Shown here: positions 26,182-34,917 of the stretch, piece by piece | Position numbering within the stretch: the stretch's first letter is position 1 | Layout of the letters: each line of letters starts with the position of its first letter | Assembly: GCA_946480915.1 (NCBI GenBank) | Contig: CAMLLO010000005.1 | Location: forward strand, 118,210-182,209 | Direction of reading: 5' to 3' | Origin: an uncultured Sphingobacteriaceae bacterium | GTDB taxonomy: Bacteria > Bacteroidota > Bacteroidia > Sphingobacteriales > Sphingobacteriaceae | DNA: 64,000 bases | Made by a program: the position numbers and the translations under genes | The notes under the pieces: generated by a model | What the model was told of the DNA's origin: nothing | Seen by the model: only the letters and a program-made list of their open reading frames with translations | The model's database searches: none

Positions 26182-26206
26182 GATTTAATTTTTTTTGTTA
26201 ATGGCG

Positions 26207-26214
26207 CAAATTTA
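26207..26214 (-). promoter_or_regulatory. Bacteroidota -7 box for fumC
   Basis: Plus-strand CAAATTTA is TAAATTTG on the minus strand, an exact TAnnTTTG match 25 bases from the ATG. Confidence 0.5.
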
Positions 26215-26233
26215 GATTTTTATTCGGTAAAAT

Positions 26234-26254
26234 AGCCACGAAGGCACAAAGAGA
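26234..26254. repeat. short remnant of a CACGAAGGCACAAAG word repeat
   Basis: GCCACGAAGGCACAAAGAG resembles the repeating CACGAAGG/CACAAAG words that border small genes in many Bacteroidota genomes. Only one copy remains here. Confidence 0.4.
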
Positions 26255-26427
26255 GGGCAGAAAGATTAAACCACATGTTCGGTTTTAAGCTTGATCAGCA
26301 TGGCTTTACACAGTTAACTGCCCACAGTGCGTTTCTGTATTTATCACTCGTAGAGAAAGTTTAAAACTCTTTCTGTTTGCTTTTGTAATAATTTCTAATT
26401 TCCGCCTTTTTATAAGTGTGTTTAAAT

Positions 26428-27636
26428 ATGTTTATGGTCAGATATTTTTATAGTATAATTCAGCTACTTACGATTTCGCTCTTTTTTTTATCATGTTCCT
26501 CCAACGAAAAAGTTCCGGCAAGAACGGTCGAAGAGGACAAGTCCGATAGTATTTCCCTGGTTTACAATCCCGAAAACGCCGATAAAAGAATCGATGAATT
26601 TATGAAAAAACTTCATCGTACAAGAAACTTCAATGGCAATGTCCTGGTTGCCAAAGAGGGGAAGATCATTTATCAGAATGCTATTGGATGGGCGGATCAC
26701 CTGAGAAGGGATAGCCTGAAAATAGATTATCAGTTTGAGCTGGCTTCGGTATCAAAACCATTTACAGCAACTGCGATTCTGATGCTTGTTGATCGCGGTA
26801 AGCTCAGACTTGATCAAACAGTCAAAGATTTTTATCCAAATTTTCCTTATGAGGGGATAACCATTAAAATGTTGCTTACTCATCGGTCCGGCATGATGAA
26901 CTATGTATATTTTATTGATGATATTTGGCGCAAAGAACATAAAGATCAGCGAAAAGGAATAACTAATCAGGAGGTAATGAAGATTATTTGCGAGAAGAAG
27001 CCTTCGCCATACACGTCGCCTGACAGAAAATTTCATTACAACAACTCTAATTTTATGGTATTGGCTGCGATCATAGAGAAAGTATCAGGCCAAAAGTACT
27101 CTCAGTTTATGAAAGAGAATATTTTCGATCCAGTTGGCATGAAACATACGGCTGTTTACTCAAAAGCCGAGTATGAAAAAATCCCGGTTAAGGTAGTGGG
27201 CCATGACAGGGGTAACTGGAGGTATTCTGTTGCTCAGAATTTTCTAGACGGTCCTGTTGGCGACAAGGGAATATATAGTACCGTTCGCGACTTATATCTG
27301 TTCGACCGAACCTTAAAGAAAGGTAAGCTTGTCAGTAAAGCGCTCCTTGATTCAGCTTATACCGGCCATAATGAGATGGTAAGGGGTCATTTTAACTATG
27401 GCTATGGATGGCGGATTTTTAACGGAGACAATCATCATGTAGTTTATCATACAGGCTGGTGGCATGGTTTTAGGCATATCTATTTACGCGATTTAACTGC
27501 GGATGTAACCATTGTTCTTTTAAGCAACCTCAGTAACGGAAGTCTTTTGCAACTGGATGAACTTTTTAAATTAACGGGTATGCCTGTGGTTAGAAAATCT
27601 GCGTATACAGGAACTGGAGACACTGCAGATGATTGA
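26428..27636 (+). CDS. serine hydrolase, class C beta-lactamase-like lipoprotein
   Basis: About 402 residues. A lipoprotein signal (IIQLLTISLFFLSCSS) is followed by a beta-lactamase/DD-peptidase-fold domain: LVAKEGKIIYQNAIGWAD, the SxxK nucleophile motif in ELASVSKPFTATA, Y-x-N in FHYNNSNFMVLAAIIEKV, and HTGWWHGF as the KTG-like third motif. It could be a D-aminopeptidase, an esterase or a peptidoglycan-linked enzyme. The substrate cannot be told. ATG 26428 is used, with 26434 also possible. The earlier in-frame GTG at 26416 seems unlikely. Confidence 0.85.
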   Translation: MFMVRYFYSIIQLLTISLFFLSCSSNEKVPARTVEEDKSDSISLVYNPENADKRIDEFMKKLHRTRNFNGNVLVAKEGKIIYQNAIGWADHLRRDSLKIDYQFELASVSKPFTATAILMLVDRGKLRLDQTVKDFYPNFPYEGITIKMLLTHRSGMMNYVYFIDDIWRKEHKDQRKGITNQEVMKIICEKKPSPYTSPDRKFHYNNSNFMVLAAIIEKVSGQKYSQFMKENIFDPVGMKHTAVYSKAEYEKIPVKVVGHDRGNWRYSVAQNFLDGPVGDKGIYSTVRDLYLFDRTLKKGKLVSKALLDSAYTGHNEMVRGHFNYGYGWRIFNGDNHHVVYHTGWWHGFRHIYLRDLTADVTIVLLSNLSNGSLLQLDELFKLTGMPVVRKSAYTGTGDTADD

Positions 27637-27667
27637 GTCGTCTAATTGTGCAATAAGATTCACGTAT

Positions 27668-27685
27668 TGTTGATTTTAATCAACA
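27668..27685 (+). terminator. 8-bp hairpin after the serine hydrolase gene
   Basis: TGTTGATT (27668-27675) and AATCAACA (27678-27685) with a 2-base centre, followed by GTATTTTTAG. It could be a weak terminator or an operator for the downstream response regulator. Confidence 0.4.
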
Positions 27686-27844
27686 GTATTTTTAGATTTG
27701 TGCTAAGTTTATAAAAACTTTATTTTAAGTTAAAAATTAATCTCGACTTTTGTAACAAAAAATGTATTTTGTTTGTCTGATATAATACGTGGTATATCTT
27801 GTTAGTTAAGTATATGAATTAGGCCTAGTAGCTGATAAAAAAGA

Positions 27845-28225
27845 ATGAGTAAAGTTTTTATTATTGATGATGATCCTATTCACCAGCGTATAGCTCAGAT
27901 TATGATCGCGAAACATCAATTATACGATGAGTTTGTAAGTTACACGGAAGCAGGTAAGGCGCTAGCTGATTTAGAAAGTAACTATGGCACCCTGGATTTT
28001 TTGCCAGATGTAATTTTACTCGATTTGAATATGCCTGTAATGGATGGTTGGGATTTTTTAGAAAAGTTTGAAAAAAACAGGTCTAATTATATAAAAGAGA
28101 TAAAAGTTTTTATAGTAAGTTCTTCTGTAGATGAAAAAGATATCTCCAGATCTCAAACTTACTCTTCTGTAAAAGGCTTTATTTCAAAACCTTTGAATCC
28201 CGAAATTATAAAGAAAACTCTTTAA
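27845..28225 (+). CDS. single-domain response regulator
   Basis: A 126-residue CheY-like receiver with no output domain. Acidic pocket in FIIDDDPIHQ, phospho-acceptor D60 in ILLDLNMPVMDGWDF, conserved Ser in FIVSSSVD, and Lys in FISKPLNP. The PVMDGWDFLEKF motif is typical of receivers that act as shuttles between kinases in Bacteroidota. It is not next to a kinase. A gap of about 200 bases upstream contains a TAGATTTG -7 box at 27693-27700, which is far from the start. Confidence 0.9.
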   Translation: MSKVFIIDDDPIHQRIAQIMIAKHQLYDEFVSYTEAGKALADLESNYGTLDFLPDVILLDLNMPVMDGWDFLEKFEKNRSNYIKEIKVFIVSSSVDEKDISRSQTYSSVKGFISKPLNPEIIKKTL

Positions 28226-28276
28226 ACTTTTTCATCCAAGCCATGTTTCTATCGTGGTAAGATAATCCCATAAGCT

Positions 28277-28582
28277 ATGTTTGATAAGTTATTACAAGTT
28301 CAGCAAAAAGCCGAAGAAATAAAAAAGCGGTTGGAGAATGTAATTGTAACCGGAGAATCCGAAGGCGGAAAAATCAGGGTTAGCGCTAACGGAAACAAAA
28401 TAATTACGTCTATCGAAATTGACGAAACACTTATTTCATCTGCAGATAAAGAAGAGCTGGAAGAGTTGCTTGTTGTTGCAACAAATAAAGCGCTTGAGCA
28501 GGCGGAGAATGTCCATCAGTCAGAAATGCAGGTGATGAGTCAGGATATGTTAGGTGGTTTAGGTAATTTGTTCAATAAATAG
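28277..28582 (+). CDS. YbaB/EbfC family nucleoid-associated protein
   Basis: A 101-residue DNA-binding protein: FDKLLQVQQKAEEIKKRLEN helix, GKIRVSANGNKIITSIEID beta hairpin, then a helical C-terminal half and a Gly-rich tail (DMLGGLGNLF). YbaB dimers bind and bridge DNA and are often encoded next to dnaX-recR, but not here. The gene follows the response regulator by 51 bases. Confidence 0.93.
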   Translation: MFDKLLQVQQKAEEIKKRLENVIVTGESEGGKIRVSANGNKIITSIEIDETLISSADKEELEELLVVATNKALEQAENVHQSEMQVMSQDMLGGLGNLFNK

Positions 28583-28773
28583 CATAGCTAAAGATTAATT
28601 ATACATGGATAAAAGGGAAAACATCCTGTTAATTATCTGTCCATTGAAAATATTCGTTTAAATAGCTTCCAAAGGGCTATTTATTTCTTCCGCTTTCAAT
28701 TAAAACATTTCTTAATCATTGATTTGCTAAAAAACAAAAGCAATTGATGTTCTTTTTTATTAGTATTTATGGT

Positions 28774-28781
28774 TAGATTTG
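28774..28781 (+). promoter_or_regulatory. Bacteroidota -7 box for pdhA
   Basis: TAGATTTG, an exact TAnnTTTG match 25 bases before the pdhA ATG, with a T-rich stretch at the -33 position. Confidence 0.55.
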
Positions 28782-28806
28782 CCATCCAAAAAGCACATTA
28801 TCACGA

Positions 28807-29802
28807 ATGAGTTCAGTAGAAATTACTAAAGATACTTATCTGCATTGGTATGAGTCCATGCTGCTGATGCGTAAGTTTGAAGAGAAAGCAGGTCAGCTTT
28901 ACGGGCAGCAAAAAATCAGGGGATTTTGTCATTTATATATTGGTCAGGAAGCAGTTCTTGCAGGTGCAATGTCTGTTTTGGGCCCGGATGATTCAATGAT
29001 CACCACTTACCGCGACCATGCCCATGCGTTAGCAAGAGGCATGTCAGCCAATGAAATAATGGCGGAGTTATACGGTAAAGCCACGGGCTGTTCAAAGGGA
29101 AAAGGTGGTTCTATGCACATGTTCAGCAAAGAGAAAAAGTTCTTTGGAGGACATGGTATTGTAGGCGCACAAATTCCTTTAGGTGCGGGTATTGCATTTG
29201 CTGAGCAGTATTTGGGAACTAAAAATGTGAATGTTTGTTACATGGGCGATGGCGCGGTGCGTCAGGGCGCTTTGAACGAAACATTTAATATGGCCATGCT
29301 TTGGAAGTTGCCAGTAGTATTCATATGCGAAAACAACGGCTACGCTATGGGAACTTCTGTTGCCAGAACAACCAATATGGTTGATATATATAAAATAGGT
29401 CTTGGTTTTGACATGCCTTGTGCCCCTGTAGATGGAATGGATCCCGTTGCAGTGCATAACGCAATGGATGAGGCTGTTCAACGTGCACGTAACGGTGAAG
29501 GTCCGACTTTTCTAGAAATGCGTACGTATCGTTATAAAGGACATTCAATGTCTGATCCTGCTAAATATCGCACGAAAGAAGAATTAGAAGGTTATAAAGC
29601 TAAGGATCCGATCATTACCGTAAAGAAAGCACTTGTTGATAATAAGTGGGCTGATGATGCATGGTTTGATCAAATTGATGCAAAAATAAAGGCGATAGTT
29701 GAAGAGTCTGTAAAGTTTGCAGAAGAATCTCCATATCCTGAGGCTGATGAACTGTATAAAGATGTCTATGTACAGGAAGATTACCCTTTTATAACAAGCT
29801 AA
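28807..29802 (+). CDS. pdhA: pyruvate dehydrogenase E1 component subunit alpha
   Basis: A 331-residue E1-alpha, which with E1-beta decarboxylates pyruvate using thiamine diphosphate. The TPP motif GDGAVRQGALNETFN runs to ENNGYAMGTSV about 30 residues on. Other motifs: RGFCHLYIGQEAV, KGGSMHMF and the phosphorylation-loop-like RYKGHSMSDP. Full length. E2 follows after 35 bases, but E1-beta and E3 are not adjacent, so the complex is encoded at more than one locus. Confidence 0.97.
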   Translation: MSSVEITKDTYLHWYESMLLMRKFEEKAGQLYGQQKIRGFCHLYIGQEAVLAGAMSVLGPDDSMITTYRDHAHALARGMSANEIMAELYGKATGCSKGKGGSMHMFSKEKKFFGGHGIVGAQIPLGAGIAFAEQYLGTKNVNVCYMGDGAVRQGALNETFNMAMLWKLPVVFICENNGYAMGTSVARTTNMVDIYKIGLGFDMPCAPVDGMDPVAVHNAMDEAVQRARNGEGPTFLEMRTYRYKGHSMSDPAKYRTKEELEGYKAKDPIITVKKALVDNKWADDAWFDQIDAKIKAIVEESVKFAEESPYPEADELYKDVYVQEDYPFITS

Positions 29803-29837
29803 TTAATCGTTCGATAACAATAATCTGAAAATAAATA

Positions 29838-31496
29838 ATGGCTGAAGTTGTTCGAATGCCTAAAATGAGCGATACCATGACCGAAGGGGTCATCGCAAAA
29901 TGGCACAAAAAAGTTGGCGATAAGGTAAATACCGGCGATTTAATTGCTGAAGTAGAGACTGATAAGGCCACTATGGACTTTGAATCTTTCCAGGAAGGGA
30001 CTTTATTATATATAGGCGCCGAGGAAGGCGCTGCTGCTCCTGTGGATTCTGTAATTGCAGTATTAGGGGCTGAGGGCGAAGATTATAAATCCGCTCTCGA
30101 AGGGGAAGGTGCTCCTGCTTCCGCATCTGCAAACAATGAAAAACAAGCAGAAGGAACAGCTCAAAAAGAAGATGAAAGTAAATCTGAAGAAGGTTCTTCG
30201 ATAGACCCTGAGTCTGTTGGCGCAACCGTTATTCGGATGCCTCTGTTGAGTGATACCATGACTGAAGGTGTTATCGCAGAATGGCACAAAAAAGTTGGTG
30301 ATACAGTAAAAAGTGATGATACGCTTGCTGATGTAGAAACCGACAAGGCAACGATGGAAGTTACCGCTTATGCTGAAGGTACTTTACTATATATTGGTGT
30401 AGAAAAAGGACAGGCTGCTAAAGTGAACGATATTATCGCCATTGTTGGTAAAGAAGGTACAGACGTACAAGCTTTATTGAAAGGCGGATCGAAATCCTCA
30501 ACACCAGTTGCCGAGAAAAAAACTGAGCAAGGTACTGCTTCGGCTGAATCTGCAAAAACAGAAGCAGCAGGAAAATCATCTGATTCAGATTCAAGAATTA
30601 AAGCGTCACCTCTTGCTAAAAAGATTGCTCAGGATAAAGGAATTGATCTTTCTCAAGTTAAAGGAAGCGCAGAAGGCGGTCGTATTATAAAAAAGGATGT
30701 TGAAGGATTTACTCCTTCGGCAAAACCAGCGGTGCAAGCTGCAGCTCCTCAGGCCGAAGCCGCTCCTGCCGGGAAAGCTGATAAAACGATCACTATTCCT
30801 CAATTTATTGGTGAAGAGAAATATACAGAAAGACCTGTTACACAAATGCGTAAGGCAATCGCCCGCTCTCTGTCTGACAGTTTATTTACTGCTCCGCACA
30901 TCTTTGTAACTATGAGTATTGACATGGACAGCGCTATCGCGGCCCGTGCCAAAATGAATGAGTATGCTCAGGTGAAGATTTCTTTCAACGATTTAGTTGT
31001 TAAGGCCACAGCTATTGCATTGAAGCAGCATCCTGCTATCAATTCTTCTTGGTTAGGCGATAAGATCCGTACAAATGAACATGTAAATATTGGCGTTGCT
31101 GTTGCCGTTGATGAGGGTTTAGTTGTACCGGTTATTCGCTTCGCTGATGGAAAGTCGTTAAGCCATATTTCTCTCGAAGTAAAGGATTTTGCTCAGAAAG
31201 CTAAGGCGAAGAAACTTCTTCCTACAGATATGCAGGGTTCAACATTCACCATTTCAAACTTAGGTATGTTTGGTGTGGATGAATTTACCGCAATAATTAA
31301 CCCACCCAATGCGGCGATTTTAGCTGTAAGTGGAATTCAGCAAGTTCCGGTGGTGAAAAATGGAGCAATAGTTCCTGGAAACATTATGAAGGTTACTTTA
31401 AGCGGCGACCATCGCGTAGTTGACGGAGCTGTTGTCGCAGCATTTTTGCAAACCTTAAAATTATTGCTTGAAGAGCCGGTGAGGTTACTGGTTTAG
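29838..31496 (+). CDS. pyruvate dehydrogenase E2, dihydrolipoamide acetyltransferase
   Basis: A 552-residue E2 with two tandem lipoyl domains (about 1-77 and 130-207, lipoyl Lys in ETDKATMDF and ETDKATMEV). Ala/Pro/Lys/Glu-rich linkers are followed by a peripheral-subunit-binding domain (KASPLAKKIAQDKGIDLSQV, about 254-290) and the catalytic domain with the DHRVVDG active-site His motif near the C-terminus. It transfers acetyl groups from lipoamide to CoA and forms the core of the complex. It is in the same operon as pdhA and ends at a strong terminator. Confidence 0.97.
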   Translation: MAEVVRMPKMSDTMTEGVIAKWHKKVGDKVNTGDLIAEVETDKATMDFESFQEGTLLYIGAEEGAAAPVDSVIAVLGAEGEDYKSALEGEGAPASASANNEKQAEGTAQKEDESKSEEGSSIDPESVGATVIRMPLLSDTMTEGVIAEWHKKVGDTVKSDDTLADVETDKATMEVTAYAEGTLLYIGVEKGQAAKVNDIIAIVGKEGTDVQALLKGGSKSSTPVAEKKTEQGTASAESAKTEAAGKSSDSDSRIKASPLAKKIAQDKGIDLSQVKGSAEGGRIIKKDVEGFTPSAKPAVQAAAPQAEAAPAGKADKTITIPQFIGEEKYTERPVTQMRKAIARSLSDSLFTAPHIFVTMSIDMDSAIAARAKMNEYAQVKISFNDLVVKATAIALKQHPAINSSWLGDKIRTNEHVNIGVAVAVDEGLVVPVIRFADGKSLSHISLEVKDFAQKAKAKKLLPTDMQGSTFTISNLGMFGVDEFTAIINPPNAAILAVSGIQQVPVVKNGAIVPGNIMKVTLSGDHRVVDGAVVAAFLQTLKLLLEEPVRLLV

Positions 31497-31518
31497 CATT
31501 AAACTTTAATAGATAGAG

Positions 31519-31552
31519 AAAACGGCCCTGACAATCAGGGCCGTTTTTTTTT
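31519..31552 (+). terminator. strong intrinsic terminator after PDH E2
   Basis: A perfect 13-bp stem (AAAACGGCCCTGA, 31519-31531, with TCAGGGCCGTTTT, 31535-31547), a CAA loop, then a T run to 31552. Confidence 0.92.
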
Positions 31553-31706
31553 AATCGTTTTTTATAAAGATTGGTTAGTAACCAGATGTTTAACGCCGAA
31601 AACATTTGAAAACATTTCAAAATAGAGGGTGTTAGAAAAAAACAATTCTAAACTAAAAAAAAAGAGCATGCCATAACGAAAATTTCACCCTAAATCACCT
31701 AACCTT

Positions 31707-32696
31707 ATGAAATCATCTTCTACCCCACTTTTATCGGTTATAATTCCCGTTTATAACAGTGAAAGCAGTATTCAATTGCTTTTTAATGCACTTCAATCCT
31801 CTCTATCGGAATATGATTTTGAGATAGTTCTGGTCAATGACGCGAGTAAAGACCATTCGGAAAAAATTTGTATTCAGCTTTCATGTTACCCAAATGTGAA
31901 GTTCATTTCATTACGTAAAAACAGCGGAGAGCATAATGCTGTGCTATGTGGACTTGCTCATTGCAGCGGGGATTATGCGGCAATAATTGATGACGATTTA
32001 CAAAATCCTCCCTCAGAAATTATCAAGCTATTAAATAAAGCAATTTCAAACAACTACGATGTTGTATATGCGAGGTACGAAAACAAGCAACATGGCTTTT
32101 TTCGGAATCTTGGAAGCCGATTGCATAATTACCTGGCTGGCCATCTTTTGGCAAAGCCCGATAGGCTTTACCTGTGCAGCTTCAAACTGATAAGCAAAGA
32201 GATAATTCCCTCAATACTATCTTATAGAGGACCGTACCCTTATTTGGATGCCCTGATTTTAAAGTGTACTGATAATATAGGAACAGAACTGGTTCTACAT
32301 AAATCTCGGGAATATGGCAAGTCGAATTATACGTTAAAAAAGCTAATAGCGCTGTATCTAAATACGATACTAAATTATTCGACAAGACCATTGCGATTTG
32401 TCACAGTTGTTGGATTTTTCGTTTCTATGGGTGCTTGTGTGCTGGCGGGTCTGGTTATTTACGAAAGAGCGATGAACCAGAATGTACCGGTTGGATGGTC
32501 CTTTACGGCTGTATTACTATTATTTATGTTAGGATTGACCTTCTCTGCTATTGGCCTGATTGGTGAATATATCGGGAAAATTCTAATGTCTTTAAATAAC
32601 ACTCCACAATACGTTATCAAAAAAATGTATTCAGGTACAGCAGTTAAGGATGGATTTATCAGTACGTATAATGATAGGGAAGCCGCACGAATATAA
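31707..32696 (+). CDS. GT2 glycosyltransferase, polyprenyl-phosphate type (GtrB/DPM1-like)
   Basis: A 329-residue enzyme: GT2 core VIIPVYNSES, LVNDASKDHS and the metal site DDDLQNPP (95-102), followed by two C-terminal membrane helices (about 230-253 and 265-290). This layout is that of GtrB and ArnC-type proteins, which attach a sugar to undecaprenyl phosphate at the inner face. The linked methyltransferase, ketoisomerase and aminotransferase suggest the sugar may be a modified amino-deoxyhexose. The next gene starts inside its last codons. Confidence 0.88.
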   Translation: MKSSSTPLLSVIIPVYNSESSIQLLFNALQSSLSEYDFEIVLVNDASKDHSEKICIQLSCYPNVKFISLRKNSGEHNAVLCGLAHCSGDYAAIIDDDLQNPPSEIIKLLNKAISNNYDVVYARYENKQHGFFRNLGSRLHNYLAGHLLAKPDRLYLCSFKLISKEIIPSILSYRGPYPYLDALILKCTDNIGTELVLHKSREYGKSNYTLKKLIALYLNTILNYSTRPLRFVTVVGFFVSMGACVLAGLVIYERAMNQNVPVGWSFTAVLLLFMLGLTFSAIGLIGEYIGKILMSLNNTPQYVIKKMYSGTAVKDGFISTYNDREAARI

Positions 32697-33426
32697 TGCA
32701 ATGGCCGCTTGTGAAACTTCATTATGGTGGTACAAATACTTACATAGCTCTACATTAAGCACTTTAAAGCTGCATAATATTAACGCGGACAGCAGAGTTC
32801 TGGATGCAGGTTGCGGAACCGGCGGCTTATTGAAAAAGCTGCTCGATCGTGGCTACCACCAACTTGATGGATTCGATCTTTCAAAAGATGCCTTGGACCA
32901 TGCCAAAAACCTGACGGGACTGCATTTAAAACTATGTGATATAACAACTGCCTTACAGCATTATCCCCCGAGCAGCTTCGATGCTATCATAAGTCACGAT
33001 ATCCTTTGTTTACTGCCTCTGGAAAAAGATAAAGCAGCTATAGATCAGTTAATTAAATTGTTGAAACCTGGGGGAATATTGATAATGAATCTACCCGCGT
33101 TTAGCGCGTTTAGAGGAACCCATGACATAGCCGTAGGAATTACCAGGCGGTATACTAAATCAGATATTAAAGATCTTATAGAAAACATTGCAAACATAGA
33201 AACTTCGGTTTATTGGCCTTTTCTTTTGTCGGTCCCAATTTATCTGGTCCGGCTTAGTCAGAGGTTAGGAGTCACAGATGCGAAAGCTGTTAAATCGGAT
33301 GTTAAAATGCCGAATACTGCTCTAAACTGGATGTTTTATCAGGTCAGCAAAATTGAAAGTATTTTTTTAAAGTCAAAGCCGTGGGGGAGTTCTGTATTTA
33401 CGGTGATTCGAAGAGCGGCATCTTAG
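32671..33426 (+). CDS. class I SAM-dependent methyltransferase
   Basis: About 251 residues. The SAM-binding motif I VLDAGCGTGGLLKKLLDRG, a motif II Asp in DGFDLSKDAL, and the post-motif LLKPGGILIMNLPAF are clear. The start EYNAMAACETSLWWY recalls the E...HWW motif of small-molecule and sugar or lipid methyltransferases. ATG 32671 keeps that motif and overlaps the glycosyltransferase by 26 bases. ATG 32650 and 32701 are alternatives. It probably modifies a sugar or polyprenyl-linked intermediate, which is inference from context. Confidence 0.85.
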   Translation: MIGKPHEYNAMAACETSLWWYKYLHSSTLSTLKLHNINADSRVLDAGCGTGGLLKKLLDRGYHQLDGFDLSKDALDHAKNLTGLHLKLCDITTALQHYPPSSFDAIISHDILCLLPLEKDKAAIDQLIKLLKPGGILIMNLPAFSAFRGTHDIAVGITRRYTKSDIKDLIENIANIETSVYWPFLLSVPIYLVRLSQRLGVTDAKAVKSDVKMPNTALNWMFYQVSKIESIFLKSKPWGSSVFTVIRRAAS

Positions 33427-33463
33427 TATTAAAGAAGTAAACACTCTCAACTACTTAATTAAG

Positions 33464-33832
33464 ATGGCATACACAATCAATCTACAAACATTTACCGACG
33501 AGCGAGGTAGCTTGACAGTAATCGAAAAAGTTGTGCCGTTCCCCATTAAAAGAATTTTTTACATTTATGGGGTCAATAATTCAATCCGAGGCGGGCATCG
33601 GCACCATCGTACTCTACAAGCAGCTATATGCATTCAGGGTCGCTGTATAATCTATAACGACGATGGCCACACTTGTCAGGAGTTTACCCTAGATACCCCT
33701 TGCAAATGTTTGGTAATAGAGACCAACGACTGGCATAGAATGTACAACTTTTCATCAGATGCAATCTTAATGGTTCTGGCCTCTGAATATTTTACCGCAG
33801 AAGATTATATCTATGAACCCTATGCAAGTTGA
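33464..33832 (+). CDS. sugar 3,4-ketoisomerase, FdtA/WxcM cupin type
   Basis: A 122-residue RmlC-like cupin: [30 protein letters not shown] with the catalytic His pair (H45, H47), then [17 protein letters not shown] and [13 protein letters not shown]. FdtA and its relatives convert dTDP-4-keto-6-deoxyglucose to the 3-keto form for Fuc3N or Qui3N synthesis. The direct overlap of 20 bases with the aminotransferase gene supports this. The sugar stereochemistry cannot be read from the sequence. Confidence 0.85.
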   Translation: MAYTINLQTFTDERGSLTVIEKVVPFPIKRIFYIYGVNNSIRGGHRHHRTLQAAICIQGRCIIYNDDGHTCQEFTLDTPCKCLVIETNDWHRMYNFSSDAILMVLASEYFTAEDYIYEPYAS

Positions 33833-34907
33833 ATACGAAAGTTTGGGCAAAGTGAATGCGCCTTTTGTCGATTCTTTCAAGGATAGTTTTTCCGATACCT
33901 TAAAAAGTGGCTGGTATATTCTAGGCAAGCAGGTTACTAAATTTGAACAGGAATTTGCGGCTTATTGCAATACAAGTTATTGTATTGGTGTTGCATCAGG
34001 CTTAGATGCTTTGATACTCAGCTTAAAGTGCTTCGGCTTTCCGCAAAAAGCGGAAGTTATAGTTCCGGCAAATACCTATATAGCTACAATTTTAGCCATT
34101 ATTCAGAGCGGTTTAGTTCCGGTTTTAGTAGAACCAGATATTTGCACATACAACATCGATCATCAGAAAATCGAGGAACAAATTACACCAAAAACGTGTG
34201 CAATTGTTGTGGTTCACCTTTATGGCAAATTATGCAATATGGAGCAAATTGTAGCGATTGCTAAGAAGTATTCCTTAAAGGTAATAGAAGATTGTGCCCA
34301 GGCCCATGGAGCAAGCCATAAAGGGATAATGGCTGGTACATTCGGGGATTTAGGAGCCTTTAGTTTTTATCCGACAAAAAATTTAGGAGCTCTGGGCGAC
34401 GCAGGTGGAATTACTACCAAAGATCCGGACAAAGTGGAGAAATTAAAGGCGCTCCGAAATTATGGATCTACAGAAAAATATGTAAATAACTATTTAGGGA
34501 TCAATTCAAGATTAGACGAAGTTCAGGCAGGCTTTCTTTCTCTTAAACTTAAAAGGCTGGCGGACATAAACCATCACAAGCGAAATATCGCGTCGTTTTA
34601 TCATGAGCACTTAAAGGATGATTTCGTAAAGCCGTGTCAAAATCAGGAATATGAGGATGTATTTCATATTTATGCAATACGCCATGTCCGCCGGAACGAA
34701 TTAAGAGAGTTTTTGTTTAAAAAAGGAGTGAAAACAGAAATCCATTATCCTGTTGCGCCGCATAAGCAAAAGGCATTAACAGGTTATTTTAAAACCTCGT
34801 ACCCAATAACTGAAGAAATCCATAACACGATTTTAAGTTTACCTATATCTTTCTCGCATACTGAAAAAGAAATAGAGTATGTTGTTGAGTGCCTGAACAA
34901 GTTCTGA
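33813..34907 (+). CDS. DegT/DnrJ/EryC1/StrS sugar aminotransferase, FdtB-like
   Basis: A 364-residue PLP enzyme. The Schiff-base Lys is K189 in [18 protein letters not shown], and the Asp that pairs with PLP is in [11 protein letters not shown]. Also present: [17 protein letters not shown] near the start and [16 protein letters not shown]. These fit DegT-family aminotransferases that make 3-amino-3,6-dideoxy sugars when paired with an FdtA-type isomerase. In the classical pathway an acetyl- or formyltransferase follows. None lies immediately downstream. Confidence 0.92.
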   Translation: MNPMQVEYESLGKVNAPFVDSFKDSFSDTLKSGWYILGKQVTKFEQEFAAYCNTSYCIGVASGLDALILSLKCFGFPQKAEVIVPANTYIATILAIIQSGLVPVLVEPDICTYNIDHQKIEEQITPKTCAIVVVHLYGKLCNMEQIVAIAKKYSLKVIEDCAQAHGASHKGIMAGTFGDLGAFSFYPTKNLGALGDAGGITTKDPDKVEKLKALRNYGSTEKYVNNYLGINSRLDEVQAGFLSLKLKRLADINHHKRNIASFYHEHLKDDFVKPCQNQEYEDVFHIYAIRHVRRNELREFLFKKGVKTEIHYPVAPHKQKALTGYFKTSYPITEEIHNTILSLPISFSHTEKEIEYVVECLNKF

Positions 34908-34917
34908 AAGAGGTAGT

